Part shown: in pieces, positions 1 to 7,762 of the stretch
How the letters are laid out: every line of letters begins with the position of its first letter
How positions within the stretch are numbered: the first letter of the stretch is position 1
Source: Hallerella porci
Lineage (GTDB): Bacteria; Fibrobacterota; Fibrobacteria; Fibrobacterales; Fibrobacteraceae
DNA: 36,330 nt
Assembly (NCBI RefSeq): GCF_003148885.1
Contig: NZ_QGHD01000026.1
Coordinates: 1-36,330 of the forward strand
Reading direction: 5' to 3'
Notes under the pieces: model-generated
Databases searched by the model: none
What the model saw: the letters and a program-made list of their open reading frames with translations, nothing else
Told to the model about the DNA's origin: nothing
Program-made: the position numbers and the translations under genes

Positions 1-120
1 GGGAAATATGTTCACCGGATTTTTGGAAATGACATTTCCCAGGGGAAATATGTTCACCGGATTTTTGGAAATGACATTTCCCAGGGGAAATATGTCCGCT
101 AGATTTTAAGAATGAGATTT
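1..120. repeat. 42-bp tandem repeat, cut by window start
   Basis: Two identical 42-bp units lie at 1-42 and 43-84, and a diverged third copy starts at 85 with the same GGGAAATATGT head. Each unit begins with GGGAAAT and ends near ATTTCCC, so every unit is itself a weak inverted repeat. The array may extend to the left, outside the window. The units have no stop in at least one frame on each strand (14 codons per unit), but there is no sign of a gene. They could be the end of a larger array or an insertion-sequence end; I cannot tell which. Confidence 0.85.
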
Positions 121-379
121 TGCGTTCCAGATTTGCCCAAAAATTTTCAAACGGACAAATTTTGAAGCAAAATAAAGTCAAAAATTTTGAATTCAAAAAT
201 TTCGTGCGAAATCTTCAAAAATTTACACCTTAACCTTCGCGCTTTCCCCTGCGGCGAAGCCACCCCAACATTCCTCACTCCTAATTCCTAATTTCTCATT
301 TTTCCCCTCCCCTCTCTTGCTCAAAAATTGTGTATTTTTTAGCTAGCGTCGCGTGACGCTCTAACAAAAGGTCGCAATT
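121..379. other. AT-rich intergenic region upstream of ilvE
   Basis: No plausible gene was seen in this stretch. It is rich in AAAATTT runs. Positions 269-303 show a clear 7-bp periodicity (CATTCCT, CACTCCT and further variants). The ilvE promoter must lie in the last 80 bases. A TTG at 318-320 followed after about 20 bases by TAGCTAGC is a possible Bacteroidetes-type promoter, but this is weak. An AAAAGG at 367-372 serves as ribosome binding site for ilvE. Confidence 0.5.
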
Positions 380-1414
380 ATGCAAGTCGATTTGAATACT
401 GTTGATTGGAAGACGCTCCCGTTCGGTTATTACGATACCGATTACAACGTCCGTTGCTACTACCGCAATGGTCAATGGGGAAAGATTGAAGTCTCTTCTT
501 CCAAAGACATTAGCATTCATATGGCCGCTACTTGCTTGCATTATGGTCAAGAAGGTTTTGAAGGACTGAAGGCTTACACAGGCAAAGACGGCAAAGTCCG
601 CGTTTTCCGCGTTGAAGAAAACGCAAAGCGCATGCAGAACACCGCAAATCGTGTTCTGATGGCAGTACCACCCGTAGAACTCTTCCGCGAAATGGTTTAC
701 ACCGTCGTCAAAGCTAATAAGCGTTTTGTTCCGCCTTATGGCTACGGCGCAACCCTTTACATTCGCCCGCTCCTCATCGGGATGAGCCCCGAAGTCGGCG
801 TGAAGCCCTCGGACGAATATCTGCTTTTGATGTTTGTGACTCCGGTGGGACCGTATTTCAAAGACGGATTTAAGCCGGTGGACATGATGCTCTGCCGTAA
901 CTTTGACCGCGCTGCTCCGCAAGGAACTGGCACCGTGAAAGTCGGCGGAAACTATGCGGCAAGTTTGCTTTCTCTCGCCGAAGCAAAGAAGCTCGGTTAC
1001 GCAAGCACGATTTACCTCGACGCCAAAGAAAAGAAGTACATTGATGAATGCGGTCCAGCAAACTTCTTCGGAATTAAAGGCAAGACCTACGTAACGCCGA
1101 AGTCCGAATCGATTCTTCCTTCGATCACGAACAAGAGCCTGCAGCAATTAGCAGAATACTTGGGCTACACCGTTGAACGCCGTCAAGTTCCGTTCGAGGA
1201 ACTCGCGGAATTTAGCGAAACCGCAGAATGCGGAACCGCAGCCGTGATTACCCCGATTAAGAAAATCGTGGATCCCGTGGCAAACAAAACGTTTACCTAC
1301 GGCGACGGCAAGAATCCGGGTCCGGTTTGCACGCAGCTTTTCAACACCTATACGGAAATTCAATTCGGCGAACGTCCGGATCCGTTTGGATGGACTGAAG
1401 TCATCGATCTCTAA
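380..1414 (+). CDS. ilvE: Branched-chain amino acid aminotransferase
   Basis: PLP-dependent class IV aminotransferase (344 aa) catalysing the last step of leucine, isoleucine and valine synthesis, transferring the amino group from glutamate to branched-chain 2-oxo acids in the cytoplasm. The catalytic lysine is Lys187 in the KVGGNYAAS motif, and the EcgpaNFF stretch at about 224-230 matches the family's conserved cofactor-binding loop. Motifs HYGQEGFEGLKAY (55-67) and the length place it in the long BCAT group (eukaryote/Bacteroidetes-like) rather than the shorter E. coli type. The ATG has an AAAAGG ribosome site 8 bases upstream. The gene is monocistronic, ending in a strong terminator. ilvD of the same pathway lies 18 kb away in this window, so the pathway genes are dispersed. 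Confidence 0.95.
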   Translation: MQVDLNTVDWKTLPFGYYDTDYNVRCYYRNGQWGKIEVSSSKDISIHMAATCLHYGQEGFEGLKAYTGKDGKVRVFRVEENAKRMQNTANRVLMAVPPVELFREMVYTVVKANKRFVPPYGYGATLYIRPLLIGMSPEVGVKPSDEYLLLMFVTPVGPYFKDGFKPVDMMLCRNFDRAAPQGTGTVKVGGNYAASLLSLAEAKKLGYASTIYLDAKEKKYIDECGPANFFGIKGKTYVTPKSESILPSITNKSLQQLAEYLGYTVERRQVPFEELAEFSETAECGTAAVITPIKKIVDPVANKTFTYGDGKNPGPVCTQLFNTYTEIQFGERPDPFGWTEVIDL

Positions 1415-1430
1415 TCGATTTTGGTAAATG

Positions 1431-1462
1431 AAAAAACTCCCCAAGCTTGGGGAGTTTTTTTT
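1431..1462. terminator. Bidirectional intrinsic terminator
   Basis: A perfect 20-nt palindrome (ACTCCCCAAGCTTGGGGAGT) at 1436-1455 is flanked by an A-tract on the left and a T-tract on the right, so it can end both ilvE (+) and the converging corC-like gene (-). Confidence 0.93.
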
Positions 1463-1491
1463 CATTTTCACGATAAAACGGCAATTCTCTT

Positions 1492-2775
1492 TTACGAGAA
1501 GAGCATTACTTTTGTCATGCGGGTGCCGTCCATTTTGAGAACGCGGAATTTGTGCCCGTCGAGAGTTACTTCGGCACCTGCCGAGGGAATCGTTCCGAGT
1601 TGTGCGAGAATCAAACCGGAAACCGTTTCGACGTGAATGTCTTCGGGCTCTTGTAATTCAATTCCCGTGGCATCTTCAAAATCCGAAAGCGTAATGAGCG
1701 GATTGAAAATATAACGGCCGTCTTTTAATTTTTGAATCATCGCATCGTCTTCTAAATCATCTTCGTCTTTGATTTCTCCGACGATTTCTTCGACAATATC
1801 TTCGACGGTAACAAGGCCTGCGACGCCGCCGTATTCATCGACAACGATAGCTAACTGATTTCCGTTTTCGCGGAGTTCGCGCAAAAGGTCATCGATTTGT
1901 TTTTGCTGCGGCACAAAGACGACGGGATTTACGAGAGATTGCAAATCGAAATTTTCTTTTCCGTGTTCCGTGTACCATTCCAAAAAATCCCGCGCCGAGA
2001 GAACGCCGACGATGTTATCAATCGATTCGCGGTAAACGGGAACGCGAGAATGGCGTTCTTCATTTAACACTTGAATGGTTTCTTCGAGAGTCGAAGTCAC
2101 ATCGAGAGAAACCATATCGACGCGAGGCGTCATAATTTCGCGGACTGGAGTTTCCACAAAATCAAAAATGTTGAGCACCATTTGACGTTCGTCTTCATCT
2201 AACGCATCGTCATCGTCTTCGGAAACATCGGAGCGAAGCGCGTCGCGTTTATCTTCCGAAAGAAAACTGAGCTTTGAATCGTAGCCCAACGCCTTGTGCA
2301 CATTTAAATACAAACGATTCGCAATTTTTGCTTCGAGCACAAACGGAATCCGCAGATATTTATAAATCGGGAGAAGAATGTGCGAAAGTGTTTCGGGTTT
2401 GATTGCGCCGAACATATTCGGAATTAAATAGACGACGCAATATTCCACGATAGCGGCGAGAATTGTATAAACGATAAGCCCGAGACGCGGACGTCCATAA
2501 AATCCTTGCGTGAGAAAATACGCGGCGACAAATCCCAAAACGCCGGCGAGTAAATTCAAAAATGTCCGCGCAATGGAAATGGATTCGTTGAATCCATGCG
2601 CATCGACGTATGCGTTTACGCGATTCACCAATTTTTCATTTTCTTCGTTATCGGTTGTTACCGAAAGCGCTAAAAAGACAATTTTAATGAGAGAAAAAAG
2701 TCCCGCGAGAACGACGCAAATAATTGCGAGAACAACAAAAGGGGTGACGTCTTGAATCCAAGAAAATATCGGCAT
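1492..2775 (-). CDS. CNNM/CorC-type membrane protein with CBS pair
   Basis: A 427-aa protein of the hemolysin C/CorC family, proposed in other bacteria to act in magnesium or cobalt export or its control. The N-terminal half (about 1-145) has three to four hydrophobic segments, a CNNM/DUF21-like membrane region. Around 215-335 lies a pair of CBS domains (EIMTPRVDMVSL... and VVDEYGGVAGLVTVEDIVEEIVGEI), which usually bind adenine nucleotides. The last 80 residues form the CorC_HlyC transporter-associated domain. The start codon overlaps the stop of ybeY (TAATG), indicating translational coupling; the ybeY-corC pairing is common in bacteria. Substrate cannot be read from sequence. Confidence 0.9.
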   Translation of the reverse strand: MPIFSWIQDVTPFVVLAIICVVLAGLFSLIKIVFLALSVTTDNEENEKLVNRVNAYVDAHGFNESISIARTFLNLLAGVLGFVAAYFLTQGFYGRPRLGLIVYTILAAIVEYCVVYLIPNMFGAIKPETLSHILLPIYKYLRIPFVLEAKIANRLYLNVHKALGYDSKLSFLSEDKRDALRSDVSEDDDDALDEDERQMVLNIFDFVETPVREIMTPRVDMVSLDVTSTLEETIQVLNEERHSRVPVYRESIDNIVGVLSARDFLEWYTEHGKENFDLQSLVNPVVFVPQQKQIDDLLRELRENGNQLAIVVDEYGGVAGLVTVEDIVEEIVGEIKDEDDLEDDAMIQKLKDGRYIFNPLITLSDFEDATGIELQEPEDIHVETVSGLILAQLGTIPSAGAEVTLDGHKFRVLKMDGTRMTKVMLFS

Positions 2776-3239
2776 TAGCGATTTTTCCCCTTGCCCGCAT
2801 TGTAAATATCCACGCCCAAAATTTCGCGTTCGCGGCGGCGCATCACGGTGCGTTCGGGAACAGTGTGATGATCATAACCTGAAAGATGTAAAATGCCGTG
2901 GACAATCATGCGCTTCAATTCTTGATAAAAGGAATTGCCAAATTTCGGCGCTTGACGCTTGACCTGATCTTTTGCAATGTAAATTTCACCGAGCAGATAA
3001 TCTTCGTGCCATTCAAAGCTTAAAACATCTGTGACTTTATCCAATTTACGATAGGCCGCATTGAGTTCGCGGACTGTCTTATCGGAACAGATGATAATAT
3101 TGACATTTTCTGGATGATTTTCTTCGATGAGAATTTTTCGGGCTAGCGGCTCTAGACGCGCTTTCCACGGAAAAGTTTCTTTTTCATCTTCGGAAAGAAA
3201 ATTGACTTGAAAGTCAGGTAATCGAGGTTCCTTCTTCAT
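2775..3239 (-). CDS. ybeY: Endoribonuclease YbeY
   Basis: A 154-aa metal-dependent RNase needed for 16S rRNA 3'-end maturation and 70S quality control. The zinc-binding signature HGILHLSGYDH (UPF0054 H-x3-H-x5-H) is intact near residue 115. The length is typical. It is the middle gene of a three-gene minus-strand operon: its ATG is one base after the stop of the upstream 96-aa gene and its stop overlaps the start of the CorC-like gene. No strong Shine-Dalgarno sequence is seen before it, so it is probably translated by coupling. Confidence 0.95.
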   Translation of the reverse strand: MKKEPRLPDFQVNFLSEDEKETFPWKARLEPLARKILIEENHPENVNIIICSDKTVRELNAAYRKLDKVTDVLSFEWHEDYLLGEIYIAKDQVKRQAPKFGNSFYQELKRMIVHGILHLSGYDHHTVPERTVMRRREREILGVDIYNAGKGKNR

Positions 3240-3240
3240 A

Positions 3241-3531
3241 TTAGAGTTCGTACCACTTATTTAAAATGGCGATCATCGCCTTCGCTTGTTCCTTGCTCGA
3301 AATGTTGAATTTACTTCTTTGCTTGAGCACGCCTTGCTGCTTTTGATAACGGCGAACAGAAACTTTCGGTTCTCCAAATTCACCGGTTTTTGCATTCTTT
3401 TCTTGATACAAAAACATAATCGTGGACCAAGCGCCTTTGCTCAAATATTCCTTGGCAAGTTCCTTGATGACAACTTCACCGGTTTCTTCGTCGGTAAATT
3501 CGATGGTCGGTTCTGTGTTTTCTGTATCCAT
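3241..3531 (-). CDS. Conserved small hypothetical protein (96 aa)
   Basis: First gene of the operon leading into ybeY. I chose the ATG at 3531 because GAGGTG lies just upstream (3535-3540); an in-frame upstream start at 3627 would overlap the divergent FecR gene and lacks such a site. The protein starts with an acidic 20-residue segment. A basic region follows with GAWSTIMFLYQEKN (33-46), VSVRRYQKQQG (57-67) and KFNISSKEQAKAMIAILNKWY (74-94). No domain is recognised with certainty. The alternating aromatic/basic middle suggests a small nucleic-acid-binding fold, but this is a guess. A promoter-like TATCTTTTG lies at 3562-3570. Confidence 0.8.
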   Translation of the reverse strand: MDTENTEPTIEFTDEETGEVVIKELAKEYLSKGAWSTIMFLYQEKNAKTGEFGEPKVSVRRYQKQQGVLKQRSKFNISSKEQAKAMIAILNKWYEL

Positions 3532-3561
3532 AATCACCTCGTAAAAATTATTCAGTCCAAA

Positions 3562-3618
3562 CAAAAGATAAAAAACGTATATTCCAAAGGACAGATTTCC
3601 GCCTTGAAGGAGGTCATT
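3562..3618. promoter_or_regulatory. Divergent promoter region, 96-aa gene / FecR gene
   Basis: The 87-bp gap between two divergent genes. On the minus strand TATCTTTTG (3570-3562) resembles a TAnnTTTG element, 31 bases before the ATG. On the plus strand an unusually strong AAGGAGG (3606-3612) precedes a TTG start at 3619 by 6 bases and decides that start. Confidence 0.5.
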
Positions 3619-5121
3619 TTGAAACATTTCCGCGTTCTTCTTTCAACTCTTCTCGCAAGTAGTTTTTTCTTCGTTCCCGCATGGGCTGCAAATTCCGCAG
3701 GTTCTATCGGTAAAGTGCGTTACATTCTCGGCGAAGTCACCGTGCAAAAGAAAGCGAAATCGAATTGGAATCCGTTGCGCGTCGGTTTAAAAGTCCGCGA
3801 AAACGATGTGATTCGCACTCTCGTCGAAAGCGAAGCGGGCATCGCTCTTTCGGATGGAAGTTTGATTACGATTGAAGAAAATACGACGATTCAATTTGAA
3901 ACCGCTGTAGAAAATCAATCGAAAACGGTGAATATTCAATCTGGCCGCGTTTTCTTCGATGTGCAAAAACAAAAAGAAGGCAGCCAATTTCAATTCAAAA
4001 CCGGAACGGCAACCGCTGCGATTCGCGGGACGAACGGCTTCGTCGAAAGCGGTTCCGATGGCATTATCGTTTCCTTGGAATCGGGGAAAATGATTGTGAC
4101 CGATGCCAAAGGGAAAGAGCTCGAAGTGAACGGCGGCGAAACTTTGGTGCAAGATCAATCAAAAGGTTTGCAAAAATTTAAAACGCCAAGTTCGGGCTCT
4201 AAAAAGTTGGCAAAAGAAATTTCGGCAGAGAAAAAATCTCATTCTTTGAAAGTGGAAAATTTGGAAAAGCGCGCCCGCGAATTAGACGAAAAAAATGCGA
4301 AGGCTGCGGACTCTTTGGCGAAAGCAAAACCGTGCGAATTTGAAGCGCTCCCGCAGAAAATTTCGGCAACCGAAATCAAGGTGAACGGCAAATGCGCAGC
4401 AAATGTCCAAGTGAGCATAAACAGTTTGGAGGTTCCTCTCACAAACGGAAAATTGAGCGCGCCTGTTTCTTGGGAAAAAGATTCTTACGGCACAAAACGC
4501 ATCCGCGTCAAATGCAAACGCGGCGAAGCCGAAACACTTTGCTTGGAAGCTTTCATCGAATATGTGAAGCCAACGACAAATGATGACAGCGCATTTATCC
4601 GCATTCAAAAAAGCTCTCCGATTTCGATGAACGGCACAAGCGGTTTAACAATTCAAGGCGAATTTTTCAGCGAAGATCCAAATGCGACGATTACCGTAAA
4701 AGTCGGCAAATCCGAATCCGAAAATTTGAATTCGAAAAATGCGAACGGACGATTCAGCGTTACATTTGCACCGAACGATCCGAATTTGAATTGGGATGAA
4801 AAATCTGCGATTGTCACTTTAAAATCGGCAAAAAAAGTGTTGACAGATTCTGTCGCCATTCAATTCCCGCCGAAAATTCGCATTACCGGTTCCGATGCGA
4901 ATCAATGCACATTCCAATTTAGTTTGACAGGAACGAACGGCAAAAAAATCCGCGTAGAAGAATCAGTCGACGGCATCCCCACTTCGAAAGCTGTTTTCGA
5001 AGCCGATGTGCCGCAGGCCAGTTTCCCCATGCTTCCGGGCAGACACGTTTACAAAATTTTTGCGAAAGACGAAAACGATAGTCAGTCCGAAGCGACAGAA
5101 ACATTTACTTGTAAACAATAA
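3619..5121 (+). CDS. Secreted FecR-domain protein
   Basis: A 500-aa exported protein. The start is a TTG at 3619 with AAGGAGG upstream; this places a clean signal peptide at the N-terminus (KHFR, hydrophobic core, cleavage after AWA at about residue 23). A FecR domain follows at about 30-180 (GKVRYILGEV, NDVIRTLVESEAGIALSDGSLITIEENT, ATAAIRGTNG). A lysine/glutamate-rich likely coiled segment lies at about 195-235, and the remainder looks like repeated beta-sandwich modules. In iron regulation FecR partners an ECF sigma factor and a TonB receptor, but neither is nearby. The FecR domain here lacks an inner-membrane anchor other than the signal peptide, so a structural or ligand-binding role in the periplasm or at the surface is more likely. 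Function is unknown. Confidence 0.85.
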   Translation: MKHFRVLLSTLLASSFFFVPAWAANSAGSIGKVRYILGEVTVQKKAKSNWNPLRVGLKVRENDVIRTLVESEAGIALSDGSLITIEENTTIQFETAVENQSKTVNIQSGRVFFDVQKQKEGSQFQFKTGTATAAIRGTNGFVESGSDGIIVSLESGKMIVTDAKGKELEVNGGETLVQDQSKGLQKFKTPSSGSKKLAKEISAEKKSHSLKVENLEKRARELDEKNAKAADSLAKAKPCEFEALPQKISATEIKVNGKCAANVQVSINSLEVPLTNGKLSAPVSWEKDSYGTKRIRVKCKRGEAETLCLEAFIEYVKPTTNDDSAFIRIQKSSPISMNGTSGLTIQGEFFSEDPNATITVKVGKSESENLNSKNANGRFSVTFAPNDPNLNWDEKSAIVTLKSAKKVLTDSVAIQFPPKIRITGSDANQCTFQFSLTGTNGKKIRVEESVDGIPTSKAVFEADVPQASFPMLPGRHVYKIFAKDENDSQSEATETFTCKQ

Positions 5122-5135
5122 AGTCGCGGATTTTC

Positions 5136-5143
5136 TAAATTGC
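5136..5143 (+). promoter_or_regulatory. TAnnTTTG-like promoter, FAD dehydrogenase gene
   Basis: TAAATTGC preceded by TTTTC, with its last base 5 nt before the ATG at 5149. No Shine-Dalgarno sequence lies between them. This is consistent with a leaderless transcript and supports ATG 5149 over the TTG at 5140, which falls inside the element. Confidence 0.5.
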
Positions 5144-5148
5144 AGGCG

Positions 5149-6720
5149 ATGTTAAACGCCTACCATTTCCGCGAACTTTCTCTCCCTCTGCAAAAAAAGG
5201 GCGAAGTGGCAAACGCTCTCGCCCACGCATTAAATTTACGCGAAGACGAAATTTTCAATTTGGAAGTTGAACGTTTTGCGCTCGATAGCCGCAAGCGCAG
5301 CGCTCCGCATTGGAGTTATAATGTGCGCTTTGAAACGGCGAAAAAACTTTCGCCGTCGCATTGGCTTGTTCCCGCGACCGAAAAAGCGGAAACTCTCGAT
5401 TCGGATGTTTTCAAAAATTCTATTCCGCTTTCAAAAAATGCGCACGTCGTCGGCGCAGGGCCTTCGGGACTTTGGGCGGCGCTTTCCCTTGCCCGCAAAG
5501 GTTTTTCCGTGGACTTGTATGAGCAAGGCTCCCCTGTCGAAGAACGCTTTCAAGACATTCACCGTTTTTTTGCAGACCGCAAATTTAATCCGCATTCCAA
5601 TATTCTTTTTGGCGAAGGTGGCGCAGGCGCTTATTCCGATGGAAAATTGAACACGCGGACACGCAATGTATTTTCTAGCGCTGTTCTCGCCGACATGGTT
5701 CATTTTGGCGTTTCCAAAGATGTGCTGACATTTGCAAAGCCGCATATCGGAACGGATCGTTTAGTGCTTTTGCTTCGGGCACTGCGCGCAGAATTTTTAT
5801 CGCTCGACGGACGCATTCATTTTCATACGGCTCTCGAAGATTTAGAAATTTCAAACAGTTCCATTTCGCGAGCAAAATTTAACGGCGAATGGAAAGCTAT
5901 CGACAATTTAATTTTAGCGCCCGGGCATTCGGCGCGGGCCATTTACGAGTTGCTCTACGAACGCGGCGTCACTCTCGAAAGCAAAGCGTTTGCGCTCGGC
6001 GTCCGCGTGGAACATCCGCAAAGTTTAATCAATTTACGACAGCTCGGTCCGAATGTCAACACCGAATTAACGGGAGCCGCAGAATATGCGCTCACCGCAA
6101 AAACTCTCGGCGGAACATCGGCGGCTTACAGCTTTTGTATGTGCCCCGGCGGCGTTCTCGTTCCCTGCGTTTCGGAAAACGAAACTCTTGCAACAAACGG
6201 AATGAGTTACAGCAAGCGCAACGGAAAACTGGCGAACGGCGCTATCGTCGTTCCCATTCCGAAAAGCGATTCTCTTTTTGGCGGTATCGAAATGCAACGC
6301 CGTTTTGAAAAAGCCGCCTTTGAACTCGGCGGAAAAAATTACAGTGCACCCGCGCAAACAATCCGCGCTTTTTTGGACGGACACATTGATAGTGCGCTAC
6401 CGAAGAGCACATTTTCGACGGGAATTGTCGCGGCACCAATCCGCGAAATTTTAGACGAGAATATCTGCGATTCTCTTGCCGATGGATTTGAACAATTTGA
6501 ACGAAAAATTCCTGGATTCATCGACGAAGGTTTAATCGTTGCGCCCGAAACCCGCACCAGTTCCCCGCTTCGCATTTTGCGAAATCCCGAAACTCTCGAA
6601 AGCGTTTCGACCAGCGGACTTTTTGTGCTCGGCGAAGGCGCAGGCTATACCGGCGGCATTGTGACAAGCGCTGCAGACGGCATTAAACTCGCCAATCGCG
6701 CAAAACGCATCGGCGACTAA
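5149..6720 (+). CDS. FAD-dependent dehydrogenase, COG2509 family
   Basis: A 523-aa flavoprotein of unknown substrate. A short N-terminal ACT/ferredoxin-like region (about 1-90) precedes a Rossmann FAD-binding motif (VVGAGPSGLWAALSLARKG, about 101-119). The conserved GEGGAGAYSDGKLNTR stretch (about 158-173) and the C-terminal GEGAGYTGGIVTSAADG (FAD closing motif) are typical of this group of uncharacterised dehydrogenases. It was given the ATG start at 5149 because a promoter-like element ends 5 nt upstream. The downstream rluA gene starts 20 bases later and has its own promoter-like element, so the two need not be an operon. Confidence 0.85.
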   Translation: MLNAYHFRELSLPLQKKGEVANALAHALNLREDEIFNLEVERFALDSRKRSAPHWSYNVRFETAKKLSPSHWLVPATEKAETLDSDVFKNSIPLSKNAHVVGAGPSGLWAALSLARKGFSVDLYEQGSPVEERFQDIHRFFADRKFNPHSNILFGEGGAGAYSDGKLNTRTRNVFSSAVLADMVHFGVSKDVLTFAKPHIGTDRLVLLLRALRAEFLSLDGRIHFHTALEDLEISNSSISRAKFNGEWKAIDNLILAPGHSARAIYELLYERGVTLESKAFALGVRVEHPQSLINLRQLGPNVNTELTGAAEYALTAKTLGGTSAAYSFCMCPGGVLVPCVSENETLATNGMSYSKRNGKLANGAIVVPIPKSDSLFGGIEMQRRFEKAAFELGGKNYSAPAQTIRAFLDGHIDSALPKSTFSTGIVAAPIREILDENICDSLADGFEQFERKIPGFIDEGLIVAPETRTSSPLRILRNPETLESVSTSGLFVLGEGAGYTGGIVTSAADGIKLANRAKRIGD

Positions 6721-6726
6721 ATTTTC

Positions 6727-6734
6727 TACATTTG
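6727..6734 (+). promoter_or_regulatory. TAnnTTTG promoter of RluA-type gene
   Basis: TACATTTG, an exact match to the Bacteroidetes -7 consensus, preceded by TTTTC, with its last base 5 nt before the ATG at 6740 and no ribosome binding site between. Confidence 0.55.
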
Positions 6735-6739
6735 CCTTT

Positions 6740-7714
6740 ATGATTACTCGCGTTATCGACCGCAATTTTGCCAATATGCGACTAGATCGCTTTTTACGTC
6801 AAGCGTTTCCGAATGAACCGCTCTCGACATTTTTTGCCATTCTGCGCAAGAAGAAAGTCCGCGTCAACGGCGTCCACGCCAAAGCCCCGCAAATTCTTCT
6901 CGAAGGCGATACCGTCGATATTTACGAAAATTTCAAAAGCGTTCCCGCGGGCGATTCCATTACCCCGACAAAAAAATCTTGGGGAACTTCTCCCGAATTT
7001 GCAGACCGCAATTTTGTGAAAGAAAATTTAGTCATCGCTCTCGAAAAAGAAGACTTCGTCGTCCTCGATAAACCTTCGGGAATTGCAAGCCAACCGGGAA
7101 CCGGAACGCGGAAAGGCGAAAGTCTCGTCGAAATGCTTTGGCAATGGGGCAAAGATCAACAGTTAGATTTTAAGCCAACTCTTGCGCACCGCTTAGACGA
7201 AGAAACTTCGGGCCTAATTATCGCAGCGCTTCACGGCGACACTCTCCGCGATTTAACGCGACTTCTCCGCGAACATAAAATTCAAAAGACTTACATCGCA
7301 CTCATCAAAGGCAATTTGAAAAAAGACGCGGGCACGATTAACGCTTCTCTCGAACGCACCGATTCGAAAGCGGGCTCCAAGATGAAAGCCGGCACAGAAA
7401 GCGGAAAAAAATCCGTGACGCATTACGTCGTGCAACAACATTTAAACGGCTACGATTTAGTCAAAGTCAATTTGGAAACGGGACGCATGCACCAAATCCG
7501 TGCGCACTTTGAAAGTATCGGGCACCCGCTTCTCGGCGACACTCGCTACGGCGACTTTGAACTCAACCGCGAATTCAAAAAGGAATTTGGTTTGAAGCGC
7601 CTCTTTTTGCACAGCACACGTTTGGAATTTGATTGGCAAGGAAAGCGCATTATCGTCGATTCCGCGCTTCCGAAAGAACTCCGCGATGTGGTGAAAGCGT
7701 TGAAGAAAAAATAA
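6740..7714 (+). CDS. RluA-family RNA pseudouridine synthase
   Basis: A 324-aa enzyme converting uridine to pseudouridine in rRNA or tRNA. An N-terminal S4 RNA-binding domain (about 12-65, RLDRFLRQAF ... KKKVRVNG) is followed by the catalytic domain with the invariant HRLDEETSGL motif (catalytic Asp153). Other family motifs are VVLDKPSGIASQPG at 107-120 and TGRMHQIRAH in the C-terminal half. The S4 domain and length fit the RluC/RluD branch; which 23S rRNA site it modifies cannot be decided. The ATG lacks a ribosome binding site and follows a promoter-like element by 5 nt. Confidence 0.92.
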   Translation: MITRVIDRNFANMRLDRFLRQAFPNEPLSTFFAILRKKKVRVNGVHAKAPQILLEGDTVDIYENFKSVPAGDSITPTKKSWGTSPEFADRNFVKENLVIALEKEDFVVLDKPSGIASQPGTGTRKGESLVEMLWQWGKDQQLDFKPTLAHRLDEETSGLIIAALHGDTLRDLTRLLREHKIQKTYIALIKGNLKKDAGTINASLERTDSKAGSKMKAGTESGKKSVTHYVVQQHLNGYDLVKVNLETGRMHQIRAHFESIGHPLLGDTRYGDFELNREFKKEFGLKRLFLHSTRLEFDWQGKRIIVDSALPKELRDVVKALKKK

Positions 7715-7719
7715 TTTTT

Positions 7720-7737
7720 TAGATTTAGCTAACTTTC
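7720..7737 (+). promoter_or_regulatory. Promoter region of slyD-like gene
   Basis: TAGATTTA (7720-7727) and TAACTTTC (7730-7737) both resemble TAnnTTTG. Unlike the two upstream genes there is a 25-nt leader after this element, carrying an AAGGAA ribosome site before the ATG at 7763. Confidence 0.4.
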
Positions 7738-7762
7738 TAACATTCAAAAATAAGGAAAACTC

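Noticed and set aside
3286-3618. Longer FecR protein starting at 3286
   Set aside because: It would run antisense through the 96-aa gene and bury the signal peptide; the TTG at 3619 has a strong ribosome site.
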